NCBI RefSeq assembly: GCF_000633355.1
Contig: NZ_AYMQ01000077.1
Location: 24,261-88,260, forward strand
Length of the DNA stretch: 64,000 nucleotides
Direction: 5' to 3'
From: Serratia sp. H1w
GTDB taxonomy: Bacteria; Pseudomonadota; Gammaproteobacteria; Enterobacterales; Enterobacteriaceae
The position numbers were made by a program, and so were the translations under genes. Of this stretch, positions 46,701-55,417 are shown one piece after another. The notes under the pieces were generated by a model. The model was not told the DNA's origin and ran no database searches. It saw only the letters and a program-made list of their open reading frames with translations. Numbering within the stretch: position 1 is the stretch's first letter; each line of letters begins with the position of its first letter.

Positions 46701-47024
46701 ATGAGCAGAGAAGATCCACAGTTACGAGTGCGTATTCCCGCTGCGCTCAAGGCTCAGTTAGAAAGCAAGGCGAAGGAAAATAGGAGAACATTCACTGCGG
46801 AAGTTATTGACCGTCTAGAAGAAACCGTTTACCAAGATAAATCTGTAGGGACTAGCGACGGTTTCGGTCGTTTAGTCGGTGATTACGAAGAACTACAAAA
46901 GTCATTCGACGAGTTGCAGGAAAAATACGACCGGGAGTATGGCCTGGAATGGGCCGATTCTAACAAAGATGAACTTCGTGAAGCTGTAGCAAAGCTTCAA
47001 CAAGCCCTTAATCGGAAAGGGTAA
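46701..47024 (+). CDS. Arc/Mnt-like ribbon-helix-helix repressor
   Basis: 107 aa. N-terminal RHH domain PQLRVRIPAALKAQLESKAKENRRTFTAEVIDRLEETV (residues 6-43, shown by its fold pattern: beta-strand LRVRIP, then two helices). A coiled-coil-like tail (YEELQKSFDELQEKYDREYG) could mediate tetramer formation, as in P22 Mnt. It is divergent from the antirepressor unit with three palindromes between. Probably represses the antirepressor and itself. Confidence 0.85.
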   Translation: MSREDPQLRVRIPAALKAQLESKAKENRRTFTAEVIDRLEETVYQDKSVGTSDGFGRLVGDYEELQKSFDELQEKYDREYGLEWADSNKDELREAVAKLQQALNRKG

Positions 47025-47154
47025 CCCCTTCGTCTTCTAGGCTTTTACGCAATCTTCGAATAACTTCGGCTGTGAACGTACGGTCATTCTTATTAGCTAT
47101 AGTTTCGAGCGCATCCTTTAGCTCCTGGGGGATGCGTACTCTTAGTTGTGGCAT
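47008..47154 (-). CDS. Second Arc-like RHH protein (48 aa)
   Basis: 48-residue protein, MPQLRVRIPQELKDALETIA..., whose whole length is an RHH domain very similar to residues 6-50 of the neighbour at 46701 (shared RTFTAEVI). Close to P22 Arc in size (53 aa). Convergent, overlapping the neighbour's 3' end by 17 bp. It is the last gene of the leftward replication operon. It may compete for the same operators, heterodimerise with the paralogue, or act on the VRR-NUC region. Confidence 0.7.
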   Translation of the reverse strand: MPQLRVRIPQELKDALETIANKNDRTFTAEVIRRLRKSLEDEGVTLSD

Positions 47155-47168
47155 TTCTCTTGCACCTT

Positions 47169-47438
47169 TCACAATATCCCCTCCATGTTTTTGCTATCGA
47201 GCACAACCACCGTAAAGCCCAAGGCCCGCAGCCGGTTGTGTTCGCGTACCTGATCCGGCCTTGGGGCTTCGCCAGGGGCTTTGCACTCAACGAAAACAGC
47301 ACGGCCACCGGGTAACAGCACCAGCCTATCAGGAACGCTACGGTGTCCGGGGGAGGTGAATTTATACGCCGTACCGCCCGCCGCTTTTACCTGCTTCACC
47401 AGGTTGGATTCGATCACTGATTCACGGGTGTAGGCCAT
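47169..47438 (-). CDS. VRR-NUC domain nuclease
   Basis: 89-aa stand-alone VRR-NUC (PD-(D/E)XK) nuclease. Core motif: VPDRLVLLPGGRAVFVECKAPGEAPRPDQVREH with catalytic D, ExK. Phage VRR-NUC proteins of this size are thought to resolve branched DNA; related FAN1 cuts interstrand cross-link intermediates. Start overlaps the ANR gene end by 17 bp. Member of the PolA/SNF2 replication module. Confidence 0.9.
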   Translation of the reverse strand: MAYTRESVIESNLVKQVKAAGGTAYKFTSPGHRSVPDRLVLLPGGRAVFVECKAPGEAPRPDQVREHNRLRALGFTVVVLDSKNMEGIL

Positions 47439-47640
47439 CTTTAAACTTTTCCCGCGCTATCTGAGCGATACAGAAATCAGAGCGGTTTTCGCTCCAAGCT
47501 TGGTTTTTGGTGTTACGTGATAGGCGACAGGCTTTAACCCATACCTTGGCTGCGCGGTGATAATCGCCGTCGCGCTCAATTTGGGCAGCCTCCCGCGCAG
47601 CCCGAAAATATAACGGGCTGTCATGGTTGCTAAATGTCAT
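47422..47640 (-). CDS. ANR-family transcriptional regulator
   Basis: 72 aa. The ANR/PerC-like pattern is clear: SPLYFRAAREAAQIERDGDYHRAAKVWVKACRL followed by SRNTKNQAWSENRSDFC. ANR proteins modulate AraC-type regulators (AggR-activated regulator family) in enteric pathogens, and many are phage-borne. Here it lies in the leftward phage operon, 6 bp after the HNH gene. Any effect on host AraC-family regulators is speculation. Confidence 0.8.
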   Translation of the reverse strand: MTFSNHDSPLYFRAAREAAQIERDGDYHRAAKVWVKACRLSRNTKNQAWSENRSDFCIAQIAREKFKDGLHP

Positions 47641-47646
47641 AGTGTT

Positions 47647-48162
47647 TTAAATTCCGTGGTTGGTATGAAACCCTCTTTCGACTTCCGCTTGTTTACGTGC
47701 ATCTATAGCATCAGCTTTATCGGTAAAGGTTCCAAGATGAGTTTTATTTATTTGAGCGCACCATTTACCCGATGCACGATGAAAGTAAACGCCGGTTGTG
47801 CCAGAGCTATTATTTCGGCCCTTAGCGCAGTTTCTGAGGTTCTCTTGTTTTGTTACCAGTCTAAGATTTTCAATGCGATTATCTGACCGGTGATGATTAA
47901 TATGATCAATTTGCTTTTCAGCAGATATTTCACCATTAAAGAGCACCCAGATGAGGCGATGCTTTAGATAGATTACGTTATCTAATTTCACTTGTTGGTA
48001 CCCGTCAGGGTGCTTTGTCCCCGCCTTACGCCCCGCAAACCTACTATTTCGCATCAAACCGGTTCGCAGGCGCTTGAAGTGACTAGTAGGGCGAACTTTC
48101 CAGAATAAATCACCTTCTCGGTATTCAAAGCATTCATTGAGATACTTTCTTGTCATTTTCAT
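47647..48162 (-). CDS. Free-standing HNH homing endonuclease 1 (HNH_3 + AP2-like)
   Basis: 171 aa. HNH_3 motif: DHINHHRSDNRIENLRLVTKQENLRN; followed by an AP2-type DNA-binding domain (TGVYFHRASGKWCAQINKTHLGTFTDKADAIDA). Preceded by AAGGACTAGCC. Lies 3 bp after the DNA polymerase stop, as is usual for mobile HNH genes placed beside conserved replication genes. Probably not needed by the phage. Confidence 0.9.
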   Translation of the reverse strand: MKMTRKYLNECFEYREGDLFWKVRPTSHFKRLRTGLMRNSRFAGRKAGTKHPDGYQQVKLDNVIYLKHRLIWVLFNGEISAEKQIDHINHHRSDNRIENLRLVTKQENLRNCAKGRNNSSGTTGVYFHRASGKWCAQINKTHLGTFTDKADAIDARKQAEVERGFHTNHGI

Positions 48163-48164
48163 GG

Positions 48165-50243
48165 CTAGTCCTTTCTATATCTCCCACCTTCAAAACCTCC
48201 AGCGTTTAAAGGCAAATTTTCCGCCCATGAGGGGACACTTGCTAGTAGTTCACTCAGGCATTCAGCAGAGTATTCGGGGGTATCGGGAGCCTCACATATA
48301 ATTTCATCGTGGACTGTCAGCACAATGTCGTAGCCGGCAGCTTCAACGCCCGGCATGTTACCGGCCAGAACATCGCGGGCGGCTGCTTGCGTGACGTTCT
48401 CCACAAGTTTTCCGCCGTAGGTTTTAAGGCGCTGCCACTTACGACTGTAGGGATTGGTACCCATGTAAGAGATATTGCCGCCTTCGATGCCTATATCGGG
48501 GTAACAGACCGCCCGGCCAGACGGTAGGGCGATACGCAGCCAGGAGCCATCACGACGTACCTTAAGCCGCTGACATTGCAGCGTGACTTTGGGCGATGCT
48601 ATCGCACGGCGCACGGTGTCTTCCAAGTCATACCAGAAAGGCACGGTAGCAATGTGAGCATTGCGCCACATGCGTTTAAGCGAATCGCAGGTAATGAAAA
48701 CCCGTTCGTTTAGGCCGTAGGTTTTCTTCTGCTGGACAGAAGCACGCCACCAACTTTGCGCCTCACGCTGAATTGATAGCGGGATGCTCGGTAGGGCGGC
48801 GTCGGACAGTTCGTCAAGGTCAAGGCCATAGGTCAAGGCGAAGGTGACGAACGCCGCCACCCCACCGCCGTAGCCGAGGCCCAATTCCATCACCTTGCCG
48901 ATCTGCCGCTGCCCCTTTGCCACATCATCTGGCGATATGTTGAAGGCTCGGGCATAGGCCAGTTTGTAGAGATCCGCGCCGGTACCAGCGTCGAAATCGC
49001 GGAACGCCTGCAGCTTCCATTCTTCCCCCGCAAGCCAGGCCAACACGCGCCCCTCAATGTTGCTTAGGTCAGACACAACAAGTTTTTTACCCTCGGGTGC
49101 CATGATGCAACCGCGTAGCGACGAGCTGACCACCTCCATTACGTTGGGGTACAGCAGATCAGCACATCCCATTTTGAGCGCCTCGATCCCCCGGTCTATT
49201 TGTTCCTGTTGGTCCGGTTCGCCTTGAGCGAACGTTGGGCGCGGGAGGTTTTGCGGCTGAAAGAGGCGACCAGCCCAGCGGCCTGTACGTGACGCGCCGC
49301 AAAACTGCAACGTACCGCGCAACCGGCCATCGCTGCTTACACCCTTGAGTAGCGTTTTGTACTTGCTGGTGCTGGTGGTACTGGACTGCAAGCGGATTGC
49401 CAGCAGTTCACGCAATGCCCCCGGTAAATCAGGATCAGCTATACGGCGCTCGAGCGTGCTTTTTTGCATGTCCGGTAGGTCCACCCCGAACGCGCTGGCG
49501 ATATGCCTTAACATGGCGTCGCGCTGGGTTGCCGCCTGTACTTCGTCGTTGGTCATGTCCTGGGTACGCTTAGCCAGAATGGCTTGTTCCGCGTCAACGG
49601 TGCGTAGCGCTGCTTCTGCGAGTTCAATGTCCATACACACGCCACGATCATTGATACGCTGGTCAAAGTGCCAGAGATCTAACTCATTACCCTGGTAGTT
49701 CCATGTCGGCAGGCGTTTATGTACTTCACGCATGGCCTCTATATCGTTCCCTGCGTAGGCCACAAAGCGACGCCACTCTTCCGGGTGCGTTTTGCCGGTG
49801 GCGCGCCGCAGTTTGTTGTTTTTCGGACGTGGTTTGCAAAACAGTTGGATTAGCGCTTTGCCTTCTTTGTCTTTCGCCTTGTCCTGAGGGATATTGAGCA
49901 CTTCACAGAGCGCGCCCAAGGCACCAGGCAGACCGTGCGCCAGCGCTTGTACCATTGTGTCGCGCCAACGTTCAATGGGCGGTAGAATATTAGGGAGGGC
50001 GTGCCGCATAACTGTACGGTCAAAGTGGGAGTTTTGCGCCCACACCTCGTAATTAGGATCGGCCAGCGCAGCGACAAAACGTTCGGGTAATGCGTCGCCG
50101 GCGGTAAGGTCGATAACCCGCACAGGCTCGTCGTCTATCGCCCATGCGATCAACATAACCTCAGCGCTTTCTGCATAAACGTGGGTACCGTTGCGTATCG
50201 GCACTTCGCAAAACGTTTCTTTATCAAGCCAGAGTTTTTGCAT
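48165..50243 (-). CDS. Phage family-A DNA polymerase
   Basis: 692 aa. N-terminal 3'-5' exonuclease domain: LDKETF (D and E, exo I), [11 protein letters not shown] (exo II), [12 protein letters not shown] (exo III). The polymerase motifs are [38 protein letters not shown] (degenerate RxxxKxxxxxxYG); and [11 protein letters not shown]. It is the core of the PolA-type replication module. Motif B reads ELGLGYGG where bacterial Pol I has NFGxxYG, a normal variation in phage enzymes. Confidence 0.94.
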   Translation of the reverse strand: MQKLWLDKETFCEVPIRNGTHVYAESAEVMLIAWAIDDEPVRVIDLTAGDALPERFVAALADPNYEVWAQNSHFDRTVMRHALPNILPPIERWRDTMVQALAHGLPGALGALCEVLNIPQDKAKDKEGKALIQLFCKPRPKNNKLRRATGKTHPEEWRRFVAYAGNDIEAMREVHKRLPTWNYQGNELDLWHFDQRINDRGVCMDIELAEAALRTVDAEQAILAKRTQDMTNDEVQAATQRDAMLRHIASAFGVDLPDMQKSTLERRIADPDLPGALRELLAIRLQSSTTSTSKYKTLLKGVSSDGRLRGTLQFCGASRTGRWAGRLFQPQNLPRPTFAQGEPDQQEQIDRGIEALKMGCADLLYPNVMEVVSSSLRGCIMAPEGKKLVVSDLSNIEGRVLAWLAGEEWKLQAFRDFDAGTGADLYKLAYARAFNISPDDVAKGQRQIGKVMELGLGYGGGVAAFVTFALTYGLDLDELSDAALPSIPLSIQREAQSWWRASVQQKKTYGLNERVFITCDSLKRMWRNAHIATVPFWYDLEDTVRRAIASPKVTLQCQRLKVRRDGSWLRIALPSGRAVCYPDIGIEGGNISYMGTNPYSRKWQRLKTYGGKLVENVTQAAARDVLAGNMPGVEAAGYDIVLTVHDEIICEAPDTPEYSAECLSELLASVPSWAENLPLNAGGFEGGRYRKD

Positions 50244-50324
50244 AGATAATGCCTCGTGGTAGTGTTTTGGGCAGCAGGCGCTTGCCCGCTCTCCAAAACA
50301 CCCGGCACAAGGCCGGGTAGGGGG

Positions 50325-50870
50325 TTAGATCAATTCGGCGTCCGCGCCGTCGGCCACTTCATCGAAATCATCTTCACTGGCCACACCGCCACCGGCGAAG
50401 GCATCGCCATCTTTGAAGAACTGGACGCCACCCAGAGAGGCACTGATCCCTTTGCCCTTGTTCTCGTAGGCAAAGATGGTGATCGTTGCGTTGACGTAGC
50501 AGCCGGAGTAAGGGCGGCCATCGGCAGCAGTCAGCGGGGACTTGTCGCGGTCCAAAACCAGAGGGCGGGCCTTGTTGCTGGCGCGAATGTACATGCAGCC
50601 CTCATAACCGTCGTATTCCGGCTTTTCGATGCCATCGCGGTAGCCGTATTTCTGGTTGTTCCCCTTAATGGATGCGAGGATTGATTCGGCTTTCGCGCCC
50701 CATTTAGCCTTAGCCACGGAGAGGATCGCTGCCTCAATCTCTTTGTTGGCCGGGGCGCTTTTCGGGATCAGGAATGTGGCGGAGAATTTGAAATCACCTT
50801 CACCATCGAATTGCTTTGCTTCGAACAGATCAGGGAAGGCCAAACGGACGTTGGTTAATTTAACTTTCAT
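50325..50870 (-). CDS. DUF2815 protein (probable single-strand DNA-binding protein)
   Basis: 181 aa. Family pattern: VKLTNVRLAFPDLFEAKQFDGEGDFKFSATFLIPK, then GYEGCMYIRASNKARPLVLDRD and GCYVNATITIFAYENKGKGISASLGGVQFFKDGDAFAGG. Acidic C-terminus (EDDFDEVADGADAELI), typical of SSB-like proteins. Always found beside phage PolA genes. An SSB role is inferred from the family and its acidic tail. Confidence 0.88.
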   Translation of the reverse strand: MKVKLTNVRLAFPDLFEAKQFDGEGDFKFSATFLIPKSAPANKEIEAAILSVAKAKWGAKAESILASIKGNNQKYGYRDGIEKPEYDGYEGCMYIRASNKARPLVLDRDKSPLTAADGRPYSGCYVNATITIFAYENKGKGISASLGGVQFFKDGDAFAGGGVASEDDFDEVADGADAELI

Positions 50871-50881
50871 GGGTAATTTCC

Positions 50882-52198
50882 TTAGATAAGAGACTCTGCA
50901 TCCGCCTCGATGGCGGCTACATCTTCAAAGTCGTTTTCAGGGTTGATAATGACGGTCGGGCGGGGATCGCTTTCCGGCGCTACGGTGTTTTTGCCATCCG
51001 GGCGGGTGATTAACTTTTCCAGCTTGGACCACTGGCGCGGGTTGTCTTTCTTCAACAGCTTTTCGGCAGGGGCGGGGCCGATCAGTTTGAACGTGTAGCA
51101 CTGTTCTTTCTTGAGGCGGAACGATTTCAACAAGGTTTCAGCTTCGGCTTCGCTACTCCACGCCCGGTTACCTTTCTTGCCTTCCACCAGTTTGAACCCT
51201 GGCACGCAGTGGCCGGTGTTCAGCTCGGCATCTACACGGGCGCGTAGTGCTTTGCAAAAGCCCTCGATGGAGTCAACCTGAGTGTAGAGGTCTGCCAGTT
51301 GTTTGGGGGTGAGTATGGCTATGCGGTTGGGGGTATCTTCGAGTTGTGGTGCCAGCGGCTGCGTGAGGTCAACAAAATCACCCGCGACAATATCAAGGTG
51401 GCTTTGCGCCTGAGCAGCACACCGACCGCCAGCCGCCTTACACCAGCGGCATTGTTTTCCGCCCGGTGTAAACACATCTGCTGGAAGCGTGTCGATGCCC
51501 TCACATTCGGCAATCGCCGCGGTAGTGATTGCGGCGGCTGCGGCCTCTTTGGCCCGCTCACCGAACGCCCGCAGGTCTTCCACGCTGATAGCCCATTCAG
51601 AACAGTGGTTGAGTCGTGGTTGGTGGATGAACACGCGCACGCTGTCAAAGTCCATTAGGATGCTGAACTGATCCAGTGCGCCAAGGGCGTAAAGCTGTAG
51701 CTGTTCGTTTTCCTCGGCATCCACTTTGACGCCGCGACCAAATTTCAGATCGTGGACTTGCAACTCGGTACCGGCAAAAATAACGCCATCCGCCGTGCCG
51801 AACTGCTCAGGGACCCCCACAACATCAGAGAAATCGACACGTTGCTCAACCAGCAGCGTATTGCCCTCCGCTAGGTTCCACACGGTATCAACATAGGTTT
51901 GAACGTGCTCCGCCATTTCCTCGGTGACTTGCGGGCCTGGGTCGGTTGCTGATAAATGCGAAAGGGGGTAGGTGCCAATGTAGTCGGCGGCGTGCTGGCC
52001 CCCTTGTATTACCTGCCCCGCAAGCGTCGGATCCAGGCGATTACGTAGAACGCATTCAGCCAGCGCGTGGGCGGCGGTACCTTCAACAGCAAACTCGGAT
52101 CCGCTGTCTGCTATACCGGCCTCTAGCGCCAGGCTACCTATACACCTTAGCCAACGGTGGGCGGAGGATGGTGATAATCGAGCATGTTGGTCAGGCAT
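50882..52198 (-). CDS. DUF2800 PD-(D/E)XK nuclease (RecB/Cas4-like)
   Basis: 438 aa. Start [23 protein letters not shown]. The nuclease core has [23 protein letters not shown] (D...D-K) and [10 protein letters not shown], and a cysteine cluster [14 protein letters not shown] could hold an Fe-S centre as in Cas4/AddB. An early cysteine in RCIGSL may be the fourth ligand. It is part of the PolA/SNF2 replication module; probably acts in recombination or end processing. Its stop is 11 bp before DUF2815. Confidence 0.9.
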   Translation of the reverse strand: MPDQHARLSPSSAHRWLRCIGSLALEAGIADSGSEFAVEGTAAHALAECVLRNRLDPTLAGQVIQGGQHAADYIGTYPLSHLSATDPGPQVTEEMAEHVQTYVDTVWNLAEGNTLLVEQRVDFSDVVGVPEQFGTADGVIFAGTELQVHDLKFGRGVKVDAEENEQLQLYALGALDQFSILMDFDSVRVFIHQPRLNHCSEWAISVEDLRAFGERAKEAAAAAITTAAIAECEGIDTLPADVFTPGGKQCRWCKAAGGRCAAQAQSHLDIVAGDFVDLTQPLAPQLEDTPNRIAILTPKQLADLYTQVDSIEGFCKALRARVDAELNTGHCVPGFKLVEGKKGNRAWSSEAEAETLLKSFRLKKEQCYTFKLIGPAPAEKLLKKDNPRQWSKLEKLITRPDGKNTVAPESDPRPTVIINPENDFEDVAAIEADAESLI

Positions 52199-52709
52199 TC
52201 ATAACCTCCTGAATGTGTTTCTGCCTCGCGGCCTCAGCGAGTTGTTTGGTGGGAAAAAGCCCGAGGGATTTGAATTTGCCATTCACACGGCCATAGGCTT
52301 GCCAAGGATTTTTTCTTCCTTCACAGTACCGAACCCCAACCACCCCTGATTTGTTCTTACGGGTGTGGGAATTAGCCCTGTTCTGTGACACGGAAGCCCA
52401 GCGTAGGTTTAGCGCGCGGTTGTCATCACGTTGCCCGTTAATATGGTCAACTTCGGGACCTGCCCCAGGGGTGAATGCCGCGGCGACAAGACGATGAATT
52501 TTAACCGTTGTTTTTTTACCCGCTTTCCACAAATCTGTTATCAGATAACCATCGGCGTCTTTGCGGGGTTTAAGTGTTTTTCCCTTAAGAGGGTAAACGC
52601 AGCCAGAGCCCTTATTTAGTACGGTTCTATCCAAGCTTCTAAGGTTGCCAGCATCGGAAATCTGGTAAGTTCCCTCGAAGCCTGAAACATCTATCCAGGC
52701 TTCTGGCAT
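52191..52709 (-). CDS. Free-standing homing endonuclease 2 (NUMOD4 + HNH_3 + AP2-like)
   Basis: 172 aa. N-terminal NUMOD4: [29 protein letters not shown] core [28 protein letters not shown]; then an AP2-like segment [32 protein letters not shown]. The stop overlaps the next gene's start by 8 bp, so it is inserted tightly into the operon between the 289-aa gene and DUF2800. Likely a selfish element. Confidence 0.9.
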   Translation of the reverse strand: MPEAWIDVSGFEGTYQISDAGNLRSLDRTVLNKGSGCVYPLKGKTLKPRKDADGYLITDLWKAGKKTTVKIHRLVAAAFTPGAGPEVDHINGQRDDNRALNLRWASVSQNRANSHTRKNKSGVVGVRYCEGRKNPWQAYGRVNGKFKSLGLFPTKQLAEAARQKHIQEVMNA

Positions 52710-52711
52710 GG

Positions 52712-53581
52712 TTAACCCTCCAGAGCTTTCTCGGCAGCAGCAATTACCGCCGGGAGGTCTTCGGGCTTAACCGCACCCAGGCGAGTAGCGCCGAAGTCGG
52801 CTAGGATCTTCACAGCTTCGCTACGGTAACCGCCTTTGGCCAGCGTCAGGATCAGTTGCTCGGCCTGGGCAAAGAGTGCTTTCGGGTCGGCGTCCGGTGT
52901 TTCGTCTTTCGGCTTGGTAGAAGCCTTTGGCTTGGCAGGTTTGACCTTGGCGCGGTCCTCTTTCGGTGTATCGAGCAGCAGATCGGCATAGGTGCGGCGT
53001 TCGGTGATACCCGGTAGCGCATCCCAATGTTCAAACATCTGCAGTGCGAGGTCGAACACCCCGGCGCCGTGCAGCTTGGTAGCACGGTCAATGCCCTTGA
53101 GTGCCATCGTCAGCGCGTCGATCTGCGCGTCACGTTCTTTGCCGTCTTCGGTTTCAGTGATGGCTATCGCTTCGGTGATCATTTCCTCGTTAAAGGAGCG
53201 CCCTTTTTCACCAAACAGGTAAGCCAGAGCTACTGCAACCGGCAATGGCTGGCTTTCGAGCGTTACCGGCTTGAATGTGGCCTTACTTGCTTCTTCTTGT
53301 AGCTGCAGGTATTCCACCTTGGTGATTTCGGTGTAGCCCTTTTCGATATGCGCTACCAACGTAGATTCGCTATCGACAATGCACGGTGCACCTTCCCCCT
53401 GGCGGATATAGAACGGCCCTTTACGTGGCTTTTTACTGCTGGTGGCTTCGCCTGCCTGGGTGGTACCCTCGGCTTTCGGTTGGTGTGGGGTGTCGGCGGT
53501 AAAGGTTTTTCCACCGGCTAGCGCCGCGATGAGTTGCCGCATTACTTCGGTGTTTTCTTTCAGTGCTAATTCCAGGCTCAT
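52712..53581 (-). CDS. Phage replication-operon protein of unknown function
   Basis: 289 aa from MSLELALKENTEVM (53581); the longer frame from 53623 lacks coding character. Three parts: an N-terminal helix, a low-complexity linker (QPKAEGTTQAGEATSSKK), a middle FYIRQGEGAPCIV-type region, a second Lys/Pro linker (KPAKPKASTKPKDETP), and a C-terminal helical domain (ILTLAKGGYRSEAVKILADFGATRL). The C-terminal type occurs in other phage proteins beside PolA. Function unknown; a recombination or scaffolding role in replication is possible. Confidence 0.7.
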   Translation of the reverse strand: MSLELALKENTEVMRQLIAALAGGKTFTADTPHQPKAEGTTQAGEATSSKKPRKGPFYIRQGEGAPCIVDSESTLVAHIEKGYTEITKVEYLQLQEEASKATFKPVTLESQPLPVAVALAYLFGEKGRSFNEEMITEAIAITETEDGKERDAQIDALTMALKGIDRATKLHGAGVFDLALQMFEHWDALPGITERRTYADLLLDTPKEDRAKVKPAKPKASTKPKDETPDADPKALFAQAEQLILTLAKGGYRSEAVKILADFGATRLGAVKPEDLPAVIAAAEKALEG

Positions 53582-53583
53582 TG

Positions 53584-53721
53584 TTATGCTCCAGCGAGAT
53601 ATAGGATGAAAGAGGCAATGCACAACGCTGTCAGCAGGGAGAGCAGGCCTCGGGTTTTTGGGGTGTGGAAATCCGCACCGGTAAGGCGATACCGGTGTTG
53701 TTGCTGTTTAAGGGAATTCAT
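53584..53721 (-). CDS. Small single-TM phage protein (45 aa)
   Basis: 45 residues, MNSLKQQQHRYRLTGADFHT..., then a TM helix (LLSLLTALCIASFILYLAGA) at the C-terminus. AGGAGTGACCCCC gives a strong ribosome site. The stop ends 2 bp before the next gene's start, so they are one operon. Unknown function. Confidence 0.6.
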   Translation of the reverse strand: MNSLKQQQHRYRLTGADFHTPKTRGLLSLLTALCIASFILYLAGA

Positions 53722-53787
53722 GGGGGTCACTCCTTTTTCTATCGGGGAGCGCACCCGCCGAGGTTAGCCGGATACGCTTTCAGATAT

Positions 53788-53811
53788 AAAAAAGCCCCAG
53801 CGGATTGGGGC
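53788..53811 (-). terminator. Leftward terminator in the PL operon
   Basis: Minus strand GCCCCA-ATCCGC-TGGGGC-TTTTTT. Lies between sieB and the replication genes, so leftward transcripts from PL must read through it or be antiterminated to reach the replication operon. It could also be the end of the short early transcript. Confidence 0.75.
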
Positions 53812-53938
53812 AAGGGAGAACTGCATAGTTTTATTGTTATGGGTGTTAATCTGTCAGGCGGCCAGGTGCCCGACATACCCCTACAGCGAGATTCTGTGGT
53901 AGCATTTTGTTACCCCTAAAGTTTTGTGAGTGATAAAA

Positions 53939-54472
53939 ATGCCCGAATGGATTTCAGCATGGGTTGCCAAAATATTTGGCAGCGAGCCAGTGGTGAAGGT
54001 CATGTACGTATTAATCGTCTGGATCGGGTTAGTGCTTTTGTCACCGGAGAGCGCTACAAATGCGGTAGAGGATAAAGTCAAAATCCCCTATATAAGTTTG
54101 CTTATCATTTTCGCTATCGCCTTTGCCATAGTCGATGCTGCACAACGGGCGTTGACTGTGTGCCGTTCGTGTTTGGCAAAACGCGCTGAAGCTGCGGAAC
54201 AAAAAACTCAGGCGGAGAAAGAGCATAGTGCTCTTATGTCTATGATCGAAAAACTGGACGAAGCAGAAAAATCGGTGCTTAAGCCCTTCGTTATGGAAGG
54301 TTGCAATACATTCTGGCTCGATCTTGACGATGTAGCTGTCACTAGCCTTTCTCAACAGCGGATACTCTGTTCTTCTCACCGTCGTCGTATTGTTGACCGA
54401 AAAACCCAAATAGCTTATCGCATTGACGCTGAGTATCGTCACGTTGTCGATGAGTATTTCAAAGACTCATAG
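53939..54472 (+). CDS. SieB-like superinfection exclusion protein
   Basis: 177 aa from ATG 53939 (MPEWISAWVAKIFG); a GTG three codons upstream is possible. Two TM segments at about 23-45 and 60-80, then a soluble C-terminal domain with LDEAEKSVLKPFVMEGCNTFWLDLDD. This layout matches the SieB family of lambda and P22, which aborts superinfecting phages. It is transcribed rightwards, antisense to the PL operon, as lambda sieB is. Confidence 0.8.
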   Translation: MPEWISAWVAKIFGSEPVVKVMYVLIVWIGLVLLSPESATNAVEDKVKIPYISLLIIFAIAFAIVDAAQRALTVCRSCLAKRAEAAEQKTQAEKEHSALMSMIEKLDEAEKSVLKPFVMEGCNTFWLDLDDVAVTSLSQQRILCSSHRRRIVDRKTQIAYRIDAEYRHVVDEYFKDS

Positions 54473-54518
54473 TAAAAAGGTCGTTAAAATCCTACAGCCG
54501 AAATTAACAGTGGTTCTG

Positions 54519-55094
54519 TCACTTGAAAGCGGCGACTGAGTAGCACTCGTGCTTCATGTCATTGGTTGACAGAGTTCCGCCATAACTTTTGGCGCAATCA
54601 ATATCGATATGTGAAACACGGTAGCCAACATAAAAACGACCATAGGACTCTGCGTGTTTGGTAGCGCCTGAAACGACCTTGCCTAACACGGTCCTTTTCG
54701 TTGTGTCTAGACGGCTGTTAATTACCAGCGCTGCGGTGTGAGCCTCAAAAATAGCGTTCCTTTCTACCATCTCAGCCAGGCGAGCTAGTTCGGCAGCAAG
54801 GTCTTTCTTCGACCACTCGTCACCGTTCCAATCATCCATATTGGCCTGCACGTAACCTTCGATAGCTTCCTGCATGTTGTTGTAGTATCCGCCCGCATTC
54901 TGCATATCTGAGCTGCATTCGCACTGAAAAGCGTTCGCCACGCTGTTGATAATCAACGCTGCCAGCGCGTCAGCATTGCGCCATTTACCCGCTTTACGAA
55001 AAGCCTTATCGGTGATGAAGCCAGTCAGGAAGCCAGAATCGCATTTTGCGATGTGAGCTGCTTTGGTCAGTGCGTTGATTGCTGTCTTGCTCAT
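54519..55094 (-). CDS. Phage protein of unknown function (first PL gene)
   Basis: 191 aa from ATG 55094 (MSKTAINALTKAAHIA), which has GAGGGTAACGCT. A GTG at 55175 with AGGAGG ten bases upstream would add 27 residues and is a real alternative. The protein is alpha-helical early (NADALAALIINSVANAFQC) and ends in a beta-rich domain (GRFYVGYRVSHIDIDCAKSYGG). It occupies the lambda N position but shows no N-like arginine-rich motif. Unknown. Confidence 0.6.
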   Translation of the reverse strand: MSKTAINALTKAAHIAKCDSGFLTGFITDKAFRKAGKWRNADALAALIINSVANAFQCECSSDMQNAGGYYNNMQEAIEGYVQANMDDWNGDEWSKKDLAAELARLAEMVERNAIFEAHTAALVINSRLDTTKRTVLGKVVSGATKHAESYGRFYVGYRVSHIDIDCAKSYGGTLSTNDMKHECYSVAAFK

Positions 55095-55283
55095 AGCGTT
55101 ACCCTCAATTAGTGGTCTTGCCAAAGCCCTCGCGTGTTGCAAGGGCAGCGGTAAGTACACTTTGTTGTCTTTCACATGATCTGTTCCTCCTGTGGTTGAA
55201 AAAGAGCTGGTCCAGTCGGTCACCCTGCGTAGGTGGCTGTTCGGCGATTGCGTCGCTCGCTGAGGGGCGTTTAGCTGTATTGA

Positions 55284-55345
55284 ACACATTTCGTGTTGAT
55301 GATGAATATCACGTATTGTGTTTTGTAAGTCAACACGATTTGTGT
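55284..55345. promoter_or_regulatory. OL operators and PL promoter
   Basis: Three 13-bp sites WCAC-N5-GTGT: ACACATTTCGTGT (55284-55296), TCACGTATTGTGT (55309-55321), ACACGATTTGTGT (55333-55345); centres 24-25 bp apart. The leftward promoter has -35 TTGACT (55333-55328) and -10 GATATT (55310-55305) with a 17-bp spacer. The middle operator occupies the spacer. Confidence 0.8.
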
Positions 55346-55365
55346 TTTATTTTGCGTGAGGTAAT

Positions 55366-55387
55366 AAAAAACCCGCCGAAGCGGGTT
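55366..55387 (-). terminator. cI terminator
   Basis: Minus strand AACCCGC-TTCG-GCGGGTT-TTTTATT, 31 bases past the cI stop, just before OL. Keeps cI transcripts from entering PL. Confidence 0.9.
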
Positions 55388-55417
55388 GAGAGAAGGGCTA
55401 GCCGAACTTGTAAATTT

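Noticed and set aside
55105..55287. 60-aa minus-strand ORF over the OL region
   Set aside because: Overlaps operators and another frame of the 54519 gene leader; no ribosome site or coding pattern.
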